From NCBI GenBank assembly GCA_024349765.1, contig AP026074.1:682001-746000 (forward strand): 64,000 nt of DNA, written 5' to 3'. Origin of the DNA: Streptomyces nigrescens. Its GTDB lineage: Bacteria; Actinomycetota; Actinomycetes; Streptomycetales; Streptomycetaceae. The position numbers were made by a program, and so were the translations under genes. A model generated the notes under the pieces. It searched no databases. It was not told the DNA's origin and was given only the letters and a program-made list of their open reading frames with translations. Of the stretch, positions 1 to 7,696 are shown piece after piece. The first letter of the stretch is position 1; every line of letters starts with the position of its first letter.

Positions 1-410
1 ACCGAGGAGCCGCCGCCGAAGGGGATGACGGCCACGCCGTGTCCGCCGGCCCAGTCGAGCAGGTCGGCGACCTCTTGATGGGTGGTCGGGTGGGCGACCA
101 GGTCGGGGATCCGGCCGGGCCGGCCGCGCAGGGCCCGGATGACGTCGCGATAGGCCTTGCCCATGGCGTGGGCGGCGCGCGTTGCGGGGTCGGCGGTGAT
201 CAGGTGCGCCAGTGCGGGCGGGGGTGTCGCGCCGGGGCGGGCGATGGCCAGGTCGGCGACCCGGGGTATCGGCAGCGGGCGGGCGAGGGTGCCCGGCAGC
301 AGGGCGCCCATGGCGGCGCATTCGGCGTTGTCGGGGTGGGCGTCGGCGTAGCCCCAGCCCCACCAGGAGCGGGTGCGGGAGGTTCCGGGGTGGGACGGGG
401 TGGCAGGCAT
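1..410 (-). CDS. FAD-binding oxidoreductase (alkyldihydroxyacetonephosphate synthase-like), partial
   Basis: N-terminal 136 residues of a minus-strand gene that runs off the left edge. The start ATG is at 410, opposite a divergent TetR gene. The protein opens with a Trp-rich stretch (RSWWGWGYAD) typical of the GlcD/AGPS group of FAD-linked oxidases. It then has 'HPTTHQEVADLLDWA' and 'VIPFGGGSSV', the start of the FAD-binding PP-loop of the vanillyl-alcohol-oxidase fold. Members oxidise hydroxy acids or build ether lipids; the substrate cannot be told from this piece. The catalytic C-terminal half is not visible. The shared promoter with the TetR gene suggests that TetR represses it (inference). 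Confidence 0.75.
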   Translation of the reverse strand, partial: MPATPSHPGTSRTRSWWGWGYADAHPDNAECAAMGALLPGTLARPLPIPRVADLAIARPGATPPPALAHLITADPATRAAHAMGKAYRDVIRALRGRPGRIPDLVAHPTTHQEVADLLDWAGGHGVAVIPFGGGSS

Positions 411-439
411 GCGTGTGCTCCCAGCGCGGTCCGGGGAAT

Positions 440-469
440 TTACCCAACGGAAAATTACCTTAGGGTAAT
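440..469. promoter_or_regulatory. Inverted repeats in TetR/oxidase intergenic region (candidate TetR operator)
   Basis: The 69-bp gap between the divergent starts holds the palindrome ATTACC-TTAG-GGTAAT at 454-469. A further TTACCC at 440-445 can also pair with GGGTAA at 463-468. The block is much more AT-rich than its surroundings and ends 10 bp before the TetR ATG, so binding would cover the promoter and start of that gene. Autoregulation is inferred from position; the palindrome is directly visible. Confidence 0.55.
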
Positions 470-479
470 ATCGGCTTCC

Positions 480-1118
480 ATGACAACGCTCCCCTCCAGG
501 GCCGGCACCAAGGGCGTGCCCAGGGCCGCGCGCGAACAACAGGTCCTGGCCGCGGCCACCGAGGAGTTCGGCCGCCACGGCTACGAGGCCACCACCGTGG
601 CCGCCATCGCCGCCCGCGTGGGCGTCACCAAACCACTGCTGCACCATTACTTCGGCAGCAAGCAAGACCTCTACCTCGCCTGCCTGAACCCGGTGGGCGA
701 CCGGCTCCTGGACGCCATCCGCGGCGCGATGGCAGAACACGCCCCCAGCGCACCGCCCACCCCCCTGCGCGTGCTGCACTCCCTGTTCACCGCCCTGGAC
801 GAGCAGCGCGAGGCATGGTCCGTCCTCTACGACGCCACGCTGCCACCGGACAGCGACGCCGCCCAACGCGCGGCGTACTACCGCGGCGCCATCGATGACC
901 TGGCCGCGGTCGGCACCGCCGACCTCCTGCACGCGACCGGCTCCCGCGACCCGCTCGACGCCGACGCCCTCAAATACGCCTGGCGCGGTCTGTGCACCGC
1001 CCTGGTCCGCTGGTGGGTCAACCACCCCGACCAGTCACCCGAAGCCATGGCCCAACGCTGTGCACGGCTCTTCGCGGCCAGCCGCACCCTCCTCGCGACC
1101 GGCGACGACAGCACATGA
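480..1118 (+). CDS. TetR/AcrR family transcriptional regulator
   Basis: 212 aa, a normal TetR length. The N-terminal helix-turn-helix lies at about residues 18-65 (VLAAATEEFGRHGYEATTV, then VGVTKPLLHHYFGSKQDLY), with the YFGSKQDLY end of the DNA-binding domain clearly conserved. The rest is an all-helical ligand-binding domain with no diagnostic motif. The ATG at 480 follows the palindromic AT-rich block; an open frame continues upstream but is the antisense shadow of the oxidase gene. No strong ribosome-binding site precedes the ATG, so the transcript may have a very short leader. It is probably an autorepressor that also controls the divergent FAD oxidase. Confidence 0.9.
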   Translation: MTTLPSRAGTKGVPRAAREQQVLAAATEEFGRHGYEATTVAAIAARVGVTKPLLHHYFGSKQDLYLACLNPVGDRLLDAIRGAMAEHAPSAPPTPLRVLHSLFTALDEQREAWSVLYDATLPPDSDAAQRAAYYRGAIDDLAAVGTADLLHATGSRDPLDADALKYAWRGLCTALVRWWVNHPDQSPEAMAQRCARLFAASRTLLATGDDST

Positions 1119-1222
1119 GCCGGCCAGATCTCCCGCTCCCAGCTGTCACAAGCCGTGAACACCCCACGGCGCGGACACCCGGCAGGTCTCCTGCGCGGGT
1201 CCCTACGGAGCACCAGGCCGGC

Positions 1223-1657
1223 TCAGCTGAGACGCCCCGCCGCCCCCTTCACCGACCGCAGCAAGGGGACCGAGGACGCGATGACGAACAGGCCGAAGAG
1301 CGTGAGGGGCAGCAAGCCCACCGGACGCAGCAACCATGCCGGATTCATCTGCAACGAAGGCCAGTTGACAATCCAATTCGCGATGACATCCAGCACCATC
1401 ACCCCGGCGGCCAGCCGGATGCCCACGGAGCGGACCCGGCCCACCCACACGACGACCAGCGGGTCGAGGACCACCAGGCTGACGAAGAACACCTGTAGCG
1501 GCACCGGCGCGAAGGACGCATAGGCGTGAATGCCGCCGCGGATCAGATCCAGGAGGTGGGCACAGGCTCCTTCCAGGAAGCCGATCAGGTACACCGCGAG
1601 CATCCATCGCACCCACCGGGGCTGACTCCGCCACCGTTCCCGTAATCCGCCCCTCAT
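1223..1657 (-). CDS. Small integral membrane protein, unknown
   Basis: 144 aa with four hydrophobic segments at roughly residues 17-38, 51-73, 80-100 and 110-132, and an Arg-rich N-terminus (MRGGLRERWRSQPRW) that should be cytoplasmic. It is convergent with the TetR gene on its left. No catalytic or transport motif is visible and I do not recognise a family. The start is the ATG at 1657. GC3 and residue composition look like real coding sequence rather than a shadow ORF. Confidence 0.6.
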   Translation of the reverse strand: MRGGLRERWRSQPRWVRWMLAVYLIGFLEGACAHLLDLIRGGIHAYASFAPVPLQVFFVSLVVLDPLVVVWVGRVRSVGIRLAAGVMVLDVIANWIVNWPSLQMNPAWLLRPVGLLPLTLFGLFVIASSVPLLRSVKGAAGRLS

Positions 1658-1880
1658 GCGGACAACCTATGGCCGGCCGGCCACATCGATCAATGAGCAT
1701 GACGCAGTCTCAGCCCGCCGGTGGGAGTCACGCGTCCGTGGTCCAAGGAAGGACGGAAATCCCGTGTCCCGCCGCTTCCGCGGCGCAGCACCAGGTTCCC
1801 TTTCCGGGGAGTTTACGCAGGTCAGCTGCGTGTCGCGATAGGGTGCTCGGGCTGTGTCCGGCCTCGATCGAGGAGCCATG

Positions 1881-2174
1881 ATGTTCGACCTCATCGTCAT
1901 CATCCGCGTGCCCAAAGCCGAAGACGTCGGCCACGTTGCGGAAGCTCTGGCCCGTATGCGTCCGCTGTGCCTGGCCGAAGACGGCTGCGTCAGCTGGGAG
2001 GCGTACCAGTCGCACGAGGACGCCGCGCGATTCGTCCTGGTCGAGCGCTGGGCGAGTCGTGGACATTGGGATGCCCACGGCTCCGGCGCAGCTATCCAGG
2101 ACATCTACCTCCCCGAGATCACGCCGCGCATCGAACGTGAAGTACACCCGAGCGCGCCCGTCGCGCCGGTGTGA
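1881..2174 (+). CDS. Antibiotic-biosynthesis-monooxygenase-fold (ABM) protein
   Basis: 97 aa, single ferredoxin-like alpha/beta barrel domain. It begins MFDLIVIIRVPKAEDV, continues with 'EDGCVSWEAYQSHEDAARFVLVERW' spread over residues 33-57, and ends with a short 'AIQDIYLPEI' helix. This is the typical pattern of small ABM/Dabb-like proteins (conserved W and 'F-L-E-W' strand). Members can be heme-free monooxygenases or have no known activity. I chose the second of two adjacent ATGs because AGGAG at 1871-1875 is five bases before it. The gene stands alone between two opposing genes. Confidence 0.7.
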   Translation: MFDLIVIIRVPKAEDVGHVAEALARMRPLCLAEDGCVSWEAYQSHEDAARFVLVERWASRGHWDAHGSGAAIQDIYLPEITPRIEREVHPSAPVAPV

Positions 2175-2279
2175 GTTCGGACAGGCGCACAGATCGGCGT
2201 CGGCCCCGGCCCCGCGCACCCCACGTGCGGGGCCGGAGCCGACGTCGGTGTCAGCGGCTGCGGGTGCCGGTCGACGACA

Positions 2280-2777
2280 TCACTTGCCGGCGACGAGCTC
2301 GGCCAGGTGCTGCAGTGAGTTGGTGAGGTGCTCAGGGCCGAACGGAGGGAACTGGATGTACTCCCGGATGGACTGCGGCACTGCCGACCAGTCGTAGGTG
2401 AGCGTGACCTCAGCCTCGGACGGACCCAGCGGCGCAAGGTCGTAACGCCAGATCCAACCGCCGAACTCCAGGTGGCCGTCGTCCTTCTCCGTGCCCGTCC
2501 GCCAGCCGATGGCGCGCGGCGGGTCGAGCAACTGGACCTGGTTGGCCACCTGGTAGTCACCGTTCGGATGGTTGGCGTGATACATGTGCATCCGGAAAAT
2601 CTGCCCCACCTCGGTCAGCGGGGCCCGGTCGACGGATTCCTGGACCCAGCCGGTGCCATCGATCGCGGAATGGGTCGTCGGGTCCGCCAGCACCGCGAAC
2701 ACCTTCGCTGCGGGTACGGCGACAGTCAGGGTGGCGCTCACGTTCTCCTGGTCCACGGTGTGCACGCTCCTCATCAT
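2280..2777 (-). CDS. SRPBCC (START/polyketide-cyclase-like) family protein
   Basis: 165 aa. The SRPBCC fold is suggested by 'VSATLTVAVPAAKVFAVLAD' at the N-terminus (split across residues 13-32), a central 'GGWIWRYDLAPL' strand and a long C-terminal helix (EHLTNSLQHLAELV). Members bind hydrophobic ligands; the ligand here is unknown. The first ATG lacks a clear ribosome-binding site. Internal GTG starts after GAGGAG or CCAGGAG (about residues 5-13) are real alternatives, so the true N-terminus may be up to 12 residues shorter. Confidence 0.75.
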   Translation of the reverse strand: MMRSVHTVDQENVSATLTVAVPAAKVFAVLADPTTHSAIDGTGWVQESVDRAPLTEVGQIFRMHMYHANHPNGDYQVANQVQLLDPPRAIGWRTGTEKDDGHLEFGGWIWRYDLAPLGPSEAEVTLTYDWSAVPQSIREYIQFPPFGPEHLTNSLQHLAELVAGK

Positions 2778-2871
2778 GTACGTCTTGGTGTCGCCGGACT
2801 TGGGGTTCAGGGGACGCTGGACGGTGCCTGCCTGCCGCGCCGGTGTGGCCGGGTGTGGTCAGGGGTGCGCG

Positions 2872-3780
2872 TCAGGGCTGCGTGAGGACGTCTTCAAGGA
2901 GGTCGGCGAGGAGCACGGCGCCCTTTCCCTCGGGGTCGCGGTCGGGGTCGTAGATGGTGACGTTCACCCCGGCGCAGCGCGGCGAGGCGGCCAACGGGGC
3001 CAGTAGTGCCCGCAGTTCGTCGGTCAGCAGTCCGCCGGGGTCGGGGCTGTCGACCGCCGGCATCACGGAGGGGTCCAGGATGTCCACGTCGAGGTGGATC
3101 CAGAAGCCGTCGAGCGCACGCCCCTGGAGGTGGTCGAGCACTGCACGGGCCGTCGTCTCCGGTCCGCGCCGCCGGATCTCCCCGACGGGGGTGTGGCGGA
3201 TGCCGAGCTGGGTCAACTCTTCCTGGTTCTCGTCCGCGTCACGGATGCCCAGCACGTTCACGTCCTCGTCGCGGACGTAGGGACGCAGTCCGTCGATGTC
3301 GGTGAGGTCGGCCTGTCCGCGGCCGGTGATCTGTGCGACGCCCTCTCCGGCGGCGGCGCCGAGCGGCCCGGACACGGCCACGTTCCCCGGGTGCCTGAAG
3401 TCGCCGTGCCCGTCGAGGTAGGCCACGCCGTACCGGCCCAGCCGCCGCAGCCCGAGCACCGCTCCGAGCAGGATGCTGCAGTCCCCGCCGAGCAGCACCG
3501 GGAAGTCGCCGCTGCGCACCCGGTCCTCGACGCGGGCGGCCAGCTTGCGGGTGTACTCGGCCAGGGCCGCGGCGTTGAAGTCCCCGTCCACCCCCTCCCG
3601 CCAGCCCGTGAGGTCGTAGCGCGGCGGCACCACGACGCCGCCCTCCAGCGCGCCCAGTCGGCGCAGCAGGCCCTGTTCGCGCAGTGCCCCGGCGAGCTTG
3701 GCGCAGCCGGGGACGGTGCCGGGCGCGGGCGGCCGCAGTCCCAGGTTGGACGGGGCATCGATCAGTACGGTGCGACGCAT
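2872..3780 (-). CDS. Arginase/agmatinase (ureohydrolase) family protein
   Basis: 302 aa, normal ureohydrolase length. The metal-site motifs are present but altered. The first is GGDC (98-101), where classical arginases have GGDH with His as Mn ligand. The second is DGHGD (123-127), in place of DAHGD. The third is DVDILDP (231-237), matching SxDxDxxDP. The family hydrolyses arginine, agmatine, guanidinobutyrate or formiminoglutamate to release urea or formamide. The Cys for His change may tune or abolish the binuclear site, so the reaction is uncertain. ATG at 3780. A separate transcription unit seems likely, given the roughly 90-bp gap to the next gene on this strand. Confidence 0.8.
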   Translation of the reverse strand: MRRTVLIDAPSNLGLRPPAPGTVPGCAKLAGALREQGLLRRLGALEGGVVVPPRYDLTGWREGVDGDFNAAALAEYTRKLAARVEDRVRSGDFPVLLGGDCSILLGAVLGLRRLGRYGVAYLDGHGDFRHPGNVAVSGPLGAAAGEGVAQITGRGQADLTDIDGLRPYVRDEDVNVLGIRDADENQEELTQLGIRHTPVGEIRRRGPETTARAVLDHLQGRALDGFWIHLDVDILDPSVMPAVDSPDPGGLLTDELRALLAPLAASPRCAGVNVTIYDPDRDPEGKGAVLLADLLEDVLTQP

Positions 3781-3897
3781 TGGAAGATCGTCACACAGAT
3801 TCCGGGGAAATGTCCGGGGCTGGGGAAAACCCGTTCGACGCTCTGTGGCTGGTGCCGGCGGCTTACGGGTCGTTGGGACGTGCCGCGCGGGTCCCGG

Positions 3898-4860
3898 TCA
3901 GTGCTCCGCCGGAGGCTCAAGATCCGCATCCGCTTCGGAGCCAGCGGCTGTACCGGTCCCCGGTCCGGTGTAGGGGCGGGTGCGGATGAGGTCGTGGGTG
4001 AGGCGGGTGAAGGCGCGACCGGCGGCGCTTCGGTAGGCGTCGGTGCGGGTGAGGAGGGCGACGGTGCGGCTGGGGAGGGGCGGGTCGAGGGGGATGGGGA
4101 TGAGGTGGGGGTGGTCGTGGGTGAGGGCGTCGGGGAGCACGGTGGCCAGTGTGGTGCGCTGGACGATCTCGGTGATGGCCTGGATGGAGTTGGCCTCCAC
4201 CGCGATGTGGGGGCTCACGCCGTGCTGGGTGAAGTAGTCGTCGATGTGGCCCCGGGTGGCGAAGTCGCCGCTCAGCAGGGCGAGTTGGTGTCCGGCGAGG
4301 TCGTCTACGGGCAGGGGGTGGTCGTGACCGGCGGGGTGGCGGGCGCTGGTGACGAGGGTGAGGGTTTCGGTGAACAGTTCGGTGGCGGAGATGCCGGGGA
4401 GGTGGGTGCCGGTGAAGGCGATGCCGAGGTCGATCTCGTCGGCGAGCAGGCCGGATTCGATGCGGTCCTGGGGCATCTCCCGCAGGGTCATCGTGATGCC
4501 GGGGTGGCGGGTGTGGAGTTCGGCGGCGAGCGGGCCGGTGAGGTAGGCGGTGAAGGTGGGGGTGACCGCCAGGCGCAGGTGGCCGCGGGTGAGGTCGTGC
4601 ACGTCGTGGACGGCGCGTTCCGCGGCGGCGAGGTCACGCAGGGCGCGGCGGGCGTGGTGGACGTATGCCTCGCCGGCGTCGGTGAGTCGCACGGTGCGGC
4701 CGGTGCGGTCCAGCAGCTGCACGTCGAGGATCCGCTCCAGCTGCTTGATCTGCTGGGAGAGGGTGGGCTGGGAGATGTGCAGTTCTTCGGCGGCGCGGGT
4801 GAAGGTGCCGTTCTCGGCGACGGCGAGCAGGTAGCGCAGATGGCGCAGTTCCAGGGCCAT
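3898..4860 (-). CDS. cynR: LysR-type regulator of the cyanate operon (CynR)
   Basis: 320 aa LTTR. The winged helix is at residues 3-62 (LRHLRYLLAVAENGTFTRAA, then LHISQPTLSQQIKQLE), followed by a periplasmic-binding-like co-inducer domain. It is transcribed divergently from cynT-cynS, the arrangement of the E. coli cyn locus, where CynR activates cynTSX in response to cyanate. The regulator and its targets share a 127-bp gap with candidate LTTR sites. The last 25 residues are a low-complexity Pro/Gly/Ala tail. The name is based on domain plus context; the function is inferred from E. coli. Confidence 0.85.
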   Translation of the reverse strand: MALELRHLRYLLAVAENGTFTRAAEELHISQPTLSQQIKQLERILDVQLLDRTGRTVRLTDAGEAYVHHARRALRDLAAAERAVHDVHDLTRGHLRLAVTPTFTAYLTGPLAAELHTRHPGITMTLREMPQDRIESGLLADEIDLGIAFTGTHLPGISATELFTETLTLVTSARHPAGHDHPLPVDDLAGHQLALLSGDFATRGHIDDYFTQHGVSPHIAVEANSIQAITEIVQRTTLATVLPDALTHDHPHLIPIPLDPPLPSRTVALLTRTDAYRSAAGRAFTRLTHDLIRTRPYTGPGTGTAAGSEADADLEPPAEH

Positions 4861-4870
4861 GGCGCCAAGT

Positions 4871-4919
4871 ATAGATGTGGACTATGAGGGCTATGGACAG
4901 TAAGTCTTGGACGCTATAG
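4871..4919. promoter_or_regulatory. Candidate CynR (LTTR) binding sites between cynR and cynT
   Basis: ATAG-N7-CTAT at 4871-4885 contains the LTTR-core pattern T-N11-A (T4872, A4884). A second inverted pair, CTAT at 4891-4894 and ATAG at 4916-4919, lies further toward cynT. The AT-rich motifs stand out in a GC-rich background and sit between the two divergent starts, as expected for a recognition site and an activation site. The binding itself is inferred. Confidence 0.5.
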
Positions 4920-4987
4920 GTGCAGGTCGTGCATGGTGGATTTCGCCAGCCCAGCGAGGGCGGCATCCACCGAAAGGGAGTGACCCC

Positions 4988-5581
4988 ATGCATGGCCTTG
5001 CCGAGGGCGTCGCGCGGTTCCAGCGGGACGTCTTCCCGGCCAAGGAGGGCCTGTTCGCCCATCTGGCCGGTCACCACGACCCGCACACGCTGTTCATCAG
5101 CTGCTCGGACGCCCGTGTCGTCCCGGAGCTGATCACCGGCAGTGAGCCCGGCGAGCTGTTCGTCATCCGCACCGCCGGCAACCTCGTGCCCGCCTACAGC
5201 CCGGCTCCCGACGGGGTCGCGGCGAGCATCGAGTACGCCGTCGCCGTCCTGGGCGTGCGAGACATCGTGGTGTGCGGGCACTCGGCCTGCGGTGCGATGA
5301 CCGCCCTCGCCCACCACCACGACCTGTCCGGCGCTCCGGCGATCGCCGACTGGCTGCGGCATGCGGACGCCTCCCGGGCCCGCACCGCCCTCGCCGGTGA
5401 CGTCGATGCGCTGGTACGGCAGAACGTGCTCGCGCAGCTGGCGAACCTGGCCACCCACCCCTCCCTCGCACGTGCACTGGCGGAGCGGACGGTCACCCTG
5501 CACGGCTGGGTCTACGACATCCCCACCGGCCGCGTCGACGAGCTGGACCCTGCCGGCCGTTCCGCCGTCGTCGCGCCCTGA
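4988..5581 (+). CDS. cynT: Beta-class carbonic anhydrase (CynT)
   Basis: 197 aa. Interconverts CO2 and bicarbonate. The zinc ligands are all visible: C39 and D41 in ISCSDAR, H98 and C101 in GHSACG. In cyn operons this enzyme recaptures CO2 released by cyanase as bicarbonate, which cyanase needs as co-substrate. ATG at 4988 is preceded by GAAAGGGAG. An upstream in-frame extension to 4907 is ignored because it reads through the regulatory region. It is first in the cynT-cynS-deaminase operon. Confidence 0.92.
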   Translation: MHGLAEGVARFQRDVFPAKEGLFAHLAGHHDPHTLFISCSDARVVPELITGSEPGELFVIRTAGNLVPAYSPAPDGVAASIEYAVAVLGVRDIVVCGHSACGAMTALAHHHDLSGAPAIADWLRHADASRARTALAGDVDALVRQNVLAQLANLATHPSLARALAERTVTLHGWVYDIPTGRVDELDPAGRSAVVAP

Positions 5582-5685
5582 CCTCGACTTCCCGCGTCGC
5601 CCCTCGCGGCACGGGACCCCGTCCCACCACCGACGTGCGCAAGCGCGTACCAGGCATTACCACCCCCGAAAGGAAACCCCACCTC

Positions 5686-6156
5686 ATGGTGCACGCACAG
5701 ATCGACCCCGCCGCCCGCCAGGACCTTGCCGTGCAGGCGGTCGAGGCCAAGACCCGCAAGAACCTGACGTGGGAGCAGATCGCCGGGGCCTCCGGCCTGT
5801 CGGTGGCCTTCACCACCGCCGCCGTGCTCGGCCAGCACGCCCTTCCGGAGAAGTCGGCCAAGGCGGTCGCAGAGCTGCTCGGCCTGGACGAGGACGCGGT
5901 GATGCTGCTGCAGACCATCCCCACCCGCGGTTCGATCCCCGGCGGCATCCCGACCGACCCGACGATCTATCGCTTCTACGAGATGCTCCAGGTCTACGGC
6001 ACCACGCTGAAGGCCCTGGTCCATGAGCAGTTCGGCGACGGCATCATCTCCGCGATCAATTTCAAGCTCGACGTGAAGAAGGTCGCCGATCCCGAGGGCG
6101 GCGAGCGCGCGGTGATCACCCTGGACGGCAAGTACCTGCCGACCAAGCCCTTCTGA
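5686..6156 (+). CDS. cynS: Cyanate hydratase (cyanase, CynS)
   Basis: 156 aa, the same length as E. coli CynS. Converts cyanate plus bicarbonate to CO2 and carbamate, hence ammonia. The catalytic residues R96, E99 (YRFYEM) and S122 (DGIISAIN) fall at exactly the E. coli positions. The C-terminal half (from about residue 88, 'IPTDPT', to 'GKYLPTKPF') is extremely conserved. The N-terminal helical domain is more diverged. The family forms a homodecamer. GAAAGGAAA precedes the ATG. It lies 104 bp after cynT in the same orientation. This is one of the firmest calls in the window. Confidence 0.97.
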   Translation: MVHAQIDPAARQDLAVQAVEAKTRKNLTWEQIAGASGLSVAFTTAAVLGQHALPEKSAKAVAELLGLDEDAVMLLQTIPTRGSIPGGIPTDPTIYRFYEMLQVYGTTLKALVHEQFGDGIISAINFKLDVKKVADPEGGERAVITLDGKYLPTKPF

Positions 6157-6242
6157 GCGCCCCCTGCGGGGCGGGTGGCTCTCCCAGCCGACCCGCCCCG
6201 CACCGGCCCCCCTGCCCGCAAGCCCCTCCCCGGAGGAACCCC

Positions 6243-6743
6243 ATGGACTTCGTCCAGCGCACCATCGACCTCGCCCGGCAGAACGTCGCCGAGGGCGGCC
6301 GCCCCTTCGCGACCGTCATCGTCAAGGACGGCGAGATCCTCGCCGAGAGCGGCAACAAGGTCGCCCAGACGAACGACCCCACCGCCCACGCCGAGATCCT
6401 CGCCATCCGCGAGGCGTGCGTGAAGCTCGGCACCGAGCACCTGACCGGCACCACCATCTACGTCCTGGCCCACCCCTGCCCCATGTGCCTGGGCTCGCTG
6501 TACTACTGCTCCCCGGACGAGGTCGTCTTCCTCACCACCCGCGACGCCTATGAGCCCCACTACGTCGACGACCGCAAGTACTTCGAACTGAACACCTTCT
6601 ACGACGAGTTCGCCAAGGACCACACCGAGCGTCGCCTTCCCATGCGCTACGAGCCCCGCGACGCAGCCGTGGAGGTCTACCGGTTCTGGCAGGAGCGCAA
6701 CGGTGGCGAGCGCCGTGTCGCCGGCGCTCCCACCTCCTCCTGA
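6243..6743 (+). CDS. Nucleoside/guanine deaminase-like zinc deaminase in the cyn operon
   Basis: 166 aa, cytidine-deaminase fold. The zinc and proton-shuttle motifs are H49-A-E51 and PCPMC (78-82). The protein resembles Bacillus-type guanine deaminase in length, in 'NDPTAHAEILAIREAC' and in the PCPMCLG motif. It lies 86 bp after cynS with a GGAGG upstream, so is likely cotranscribed. Its role beside cyanase is not obvious: it could release ammonia from a purine or pyrimidine during nitrogen scavenging, or act on a cyanate-related compound. Substrate unknown. Confidence 0.85.
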   Translation: MDFVQRTIDLARQNVAEGGRPFATVIVKDGEILAESGNKVAQTNDPTAHAEILAIREACVKLGTEHLTGTTIYVLAHPCPMCLGSLYYCSPDEVVFLTTRDAYEPHYVDDRKYFELNTFYDEFAKDHTERRLPMRYEPRDAAVEVYRFWQERNGGERRVAGAPTSS

Positions 6744-6771
6744 ACCGCCTGCGCGAGGTGACCGAGAAGGT

Positions 6772-6808
6772 GGCGTGGAGCCGGCTCCGGCAGGGCCGGC
6801 CCCACGCC
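6772..6808 (+). terminator. Hairpin after the cyn operon
   Basis: Left arm 6772-6785 (GGCGTGGAGCCGGC) pairs with right arm 6795-6808 (GCCGGCCCCACGCC) with one mismatch, around a 9-nt loop. There is no T-run, which is common for Streptomyces terminators. It lies 29 bp after the deaminase stop and is the only strong stem-loop before the next gene. Confidence 0.6.
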
Positions 6809-6902
6809 ACGACCCAGCAGCGGCTCGCAAGGACGATCTTCCCGTCAACGTGCGGATCGCTATGGGGAGATGAGCAACAGAGCCCCCTGCTATGGTGCGC
6901 CG

Positions 6903-7331
6903 ATGCCATCGATCAAGCAGTTCCAAGTCACCTTTGACTGCGCAGAACCTGAGCGCGTTGCTCGTTTCTGGTGCGAGGTGTTGGGGTACGTCGTATCGCC
7001 GCCACCGGCGGGGTTTGCCACTTGGGACGATTTCGACCGGTCGCGGCCGCCTGAGGATCGGGGTTCCTGGTTCGCCTGCAGTGATCCCACAGGTGTGGGC
7101 CCGCGACTGTTCTTTCAGCGCGTTCCCGAAGGCAAGGTCGTCAAGAATCGGGTGCATCTGTGCGTGCGGGTCGGCACCGGGCTCGTGGGGGAAGAGCGCC
7201 TCGCCGCGCTCGAAGCCGAGTGCGCACGACTGATCCCGCTCGGCGCGGTACGCGTGCGACTCCTGTATGACGGCAACGATTCGTGCATCGTGATGCAGGA
7301 CATCGAGGGCAACGAGTTCTGTCTCGACTGA
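6903..7331 (+). CDS. VOC/glyoxalase-fold family protein
   Basis: 142 aa. Vicinal-oxygen-chelate fold: 'QVTFDCAEPERVARFWCEVLGY' at residues 6-27 (shown in two halves of a beta-alpha unit) and a C-terminal strand 'VMQDIEGNEFCLD' (residues 130-142). The last motif is the usual D-P-x-G-N-E-F metal-site strand with 'IEGNEF'. Members include glyoxalases, dioxygenases and antibiotic-binding resistance proteins; nothing here picks one. ATG at 6903. The mixed GC3 is lower than in neighbouring genes. Confidence 0.7.
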   Translation: MPSIKQFQVTFDCAEPERVARFWCEVLGYVVSPPPAGFATWDDFDRSRPPEDRGSWFACSDPTGVGPRLFFQRVPEGKVVKNRVHLCVRVGTGLVGEERLAALEAECARLIPLGAVRVRLLYDGNDSCIVMQDIEGNEFCLD

Positions 7332-7339
7332 GCGTCCTA

Positions 7340-7512
7340 CGAGCCGGGTCCCGACCTCGCGAACGCGCCGTGCACCGAGGGGTGGTCGGCCAGCGCCTGC
7401 CCGGCGGCGGCCAGATGGTCAGGGGCCATGTTCAGCAGGAGATTGGAGGGCGATACCTCCGCGGCGGTGATGTCGAGACGTGGCCGGACGAAGCCGGCCT
7501 CGGGGAGCAATG
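7340..7512 (-). pseudogene. Remnant of an Lrp/AsnC-family regulator (C-terminal piece)
   Basis: Read on the minus strand, 7512 down to 7340 gives a short open stretch containing 'SPSNLLLNMAPDHLAAAG' and 'ALADHPSVHGAFARSGPGS' before a TAG. This pattern (LxxAPxxLxxxGxxLAxHPxVxxAxxxTGP) is the ligand-sensing RAM domain of Streptomyces AsnC-type regulators. There is no DNA-binding domain nearby, so it is a truncated relic. The assignment rests on pattern memory only. Confidence 0.4.
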
Positions 7513-7566
7513 GAACAGTGGTTGGCGTGAAGCATTGACCGACGTCATGGACGCCGTTGACGGCGG

Positions 7567-7685
7567 GCGTTCCCGCCGGTTACCCGTGCTTGTCCCCCCG
7601 CAAGACCGCCGTCGTCGTCATCACCGCGAAGTCCGCCGGGCGCAAGGTCTTCGGCCTCGCCACCGCAGGCGTCCGTCTCGCTTGA
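7567..7685 (+). pseudogene. Short C-terminal coding remnant, unidentified
   Basis: A 3' fragment in one frame reads 'RKTAVVVITAKSAGRKVFGL' then 'ATAGVRLA' and TGA at 7683, with good GC3. It has no start or ribosome-binding site and directly follows the AsnC-like relic. Family not recognised. The 7332-7696 gap holds only these two scraps. Confidence 0.25.
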
Positions 7686-7696
7686 CCTCTTGCGCG

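Noticed and set aside
39-479. Extension of the TetR frame upstream to 39
   Set aside because: It reads antisense through the FAD oxidase gene and has no ribosome-binding site; the ATG at 480 starts the TetR homology.
3094-4887. 597-aa plus-strand ORF over the arginase and cynR genes
   Set aside because: Antisense shadow: Val/Gly/Glu-rich with no family and wrong codon bias.
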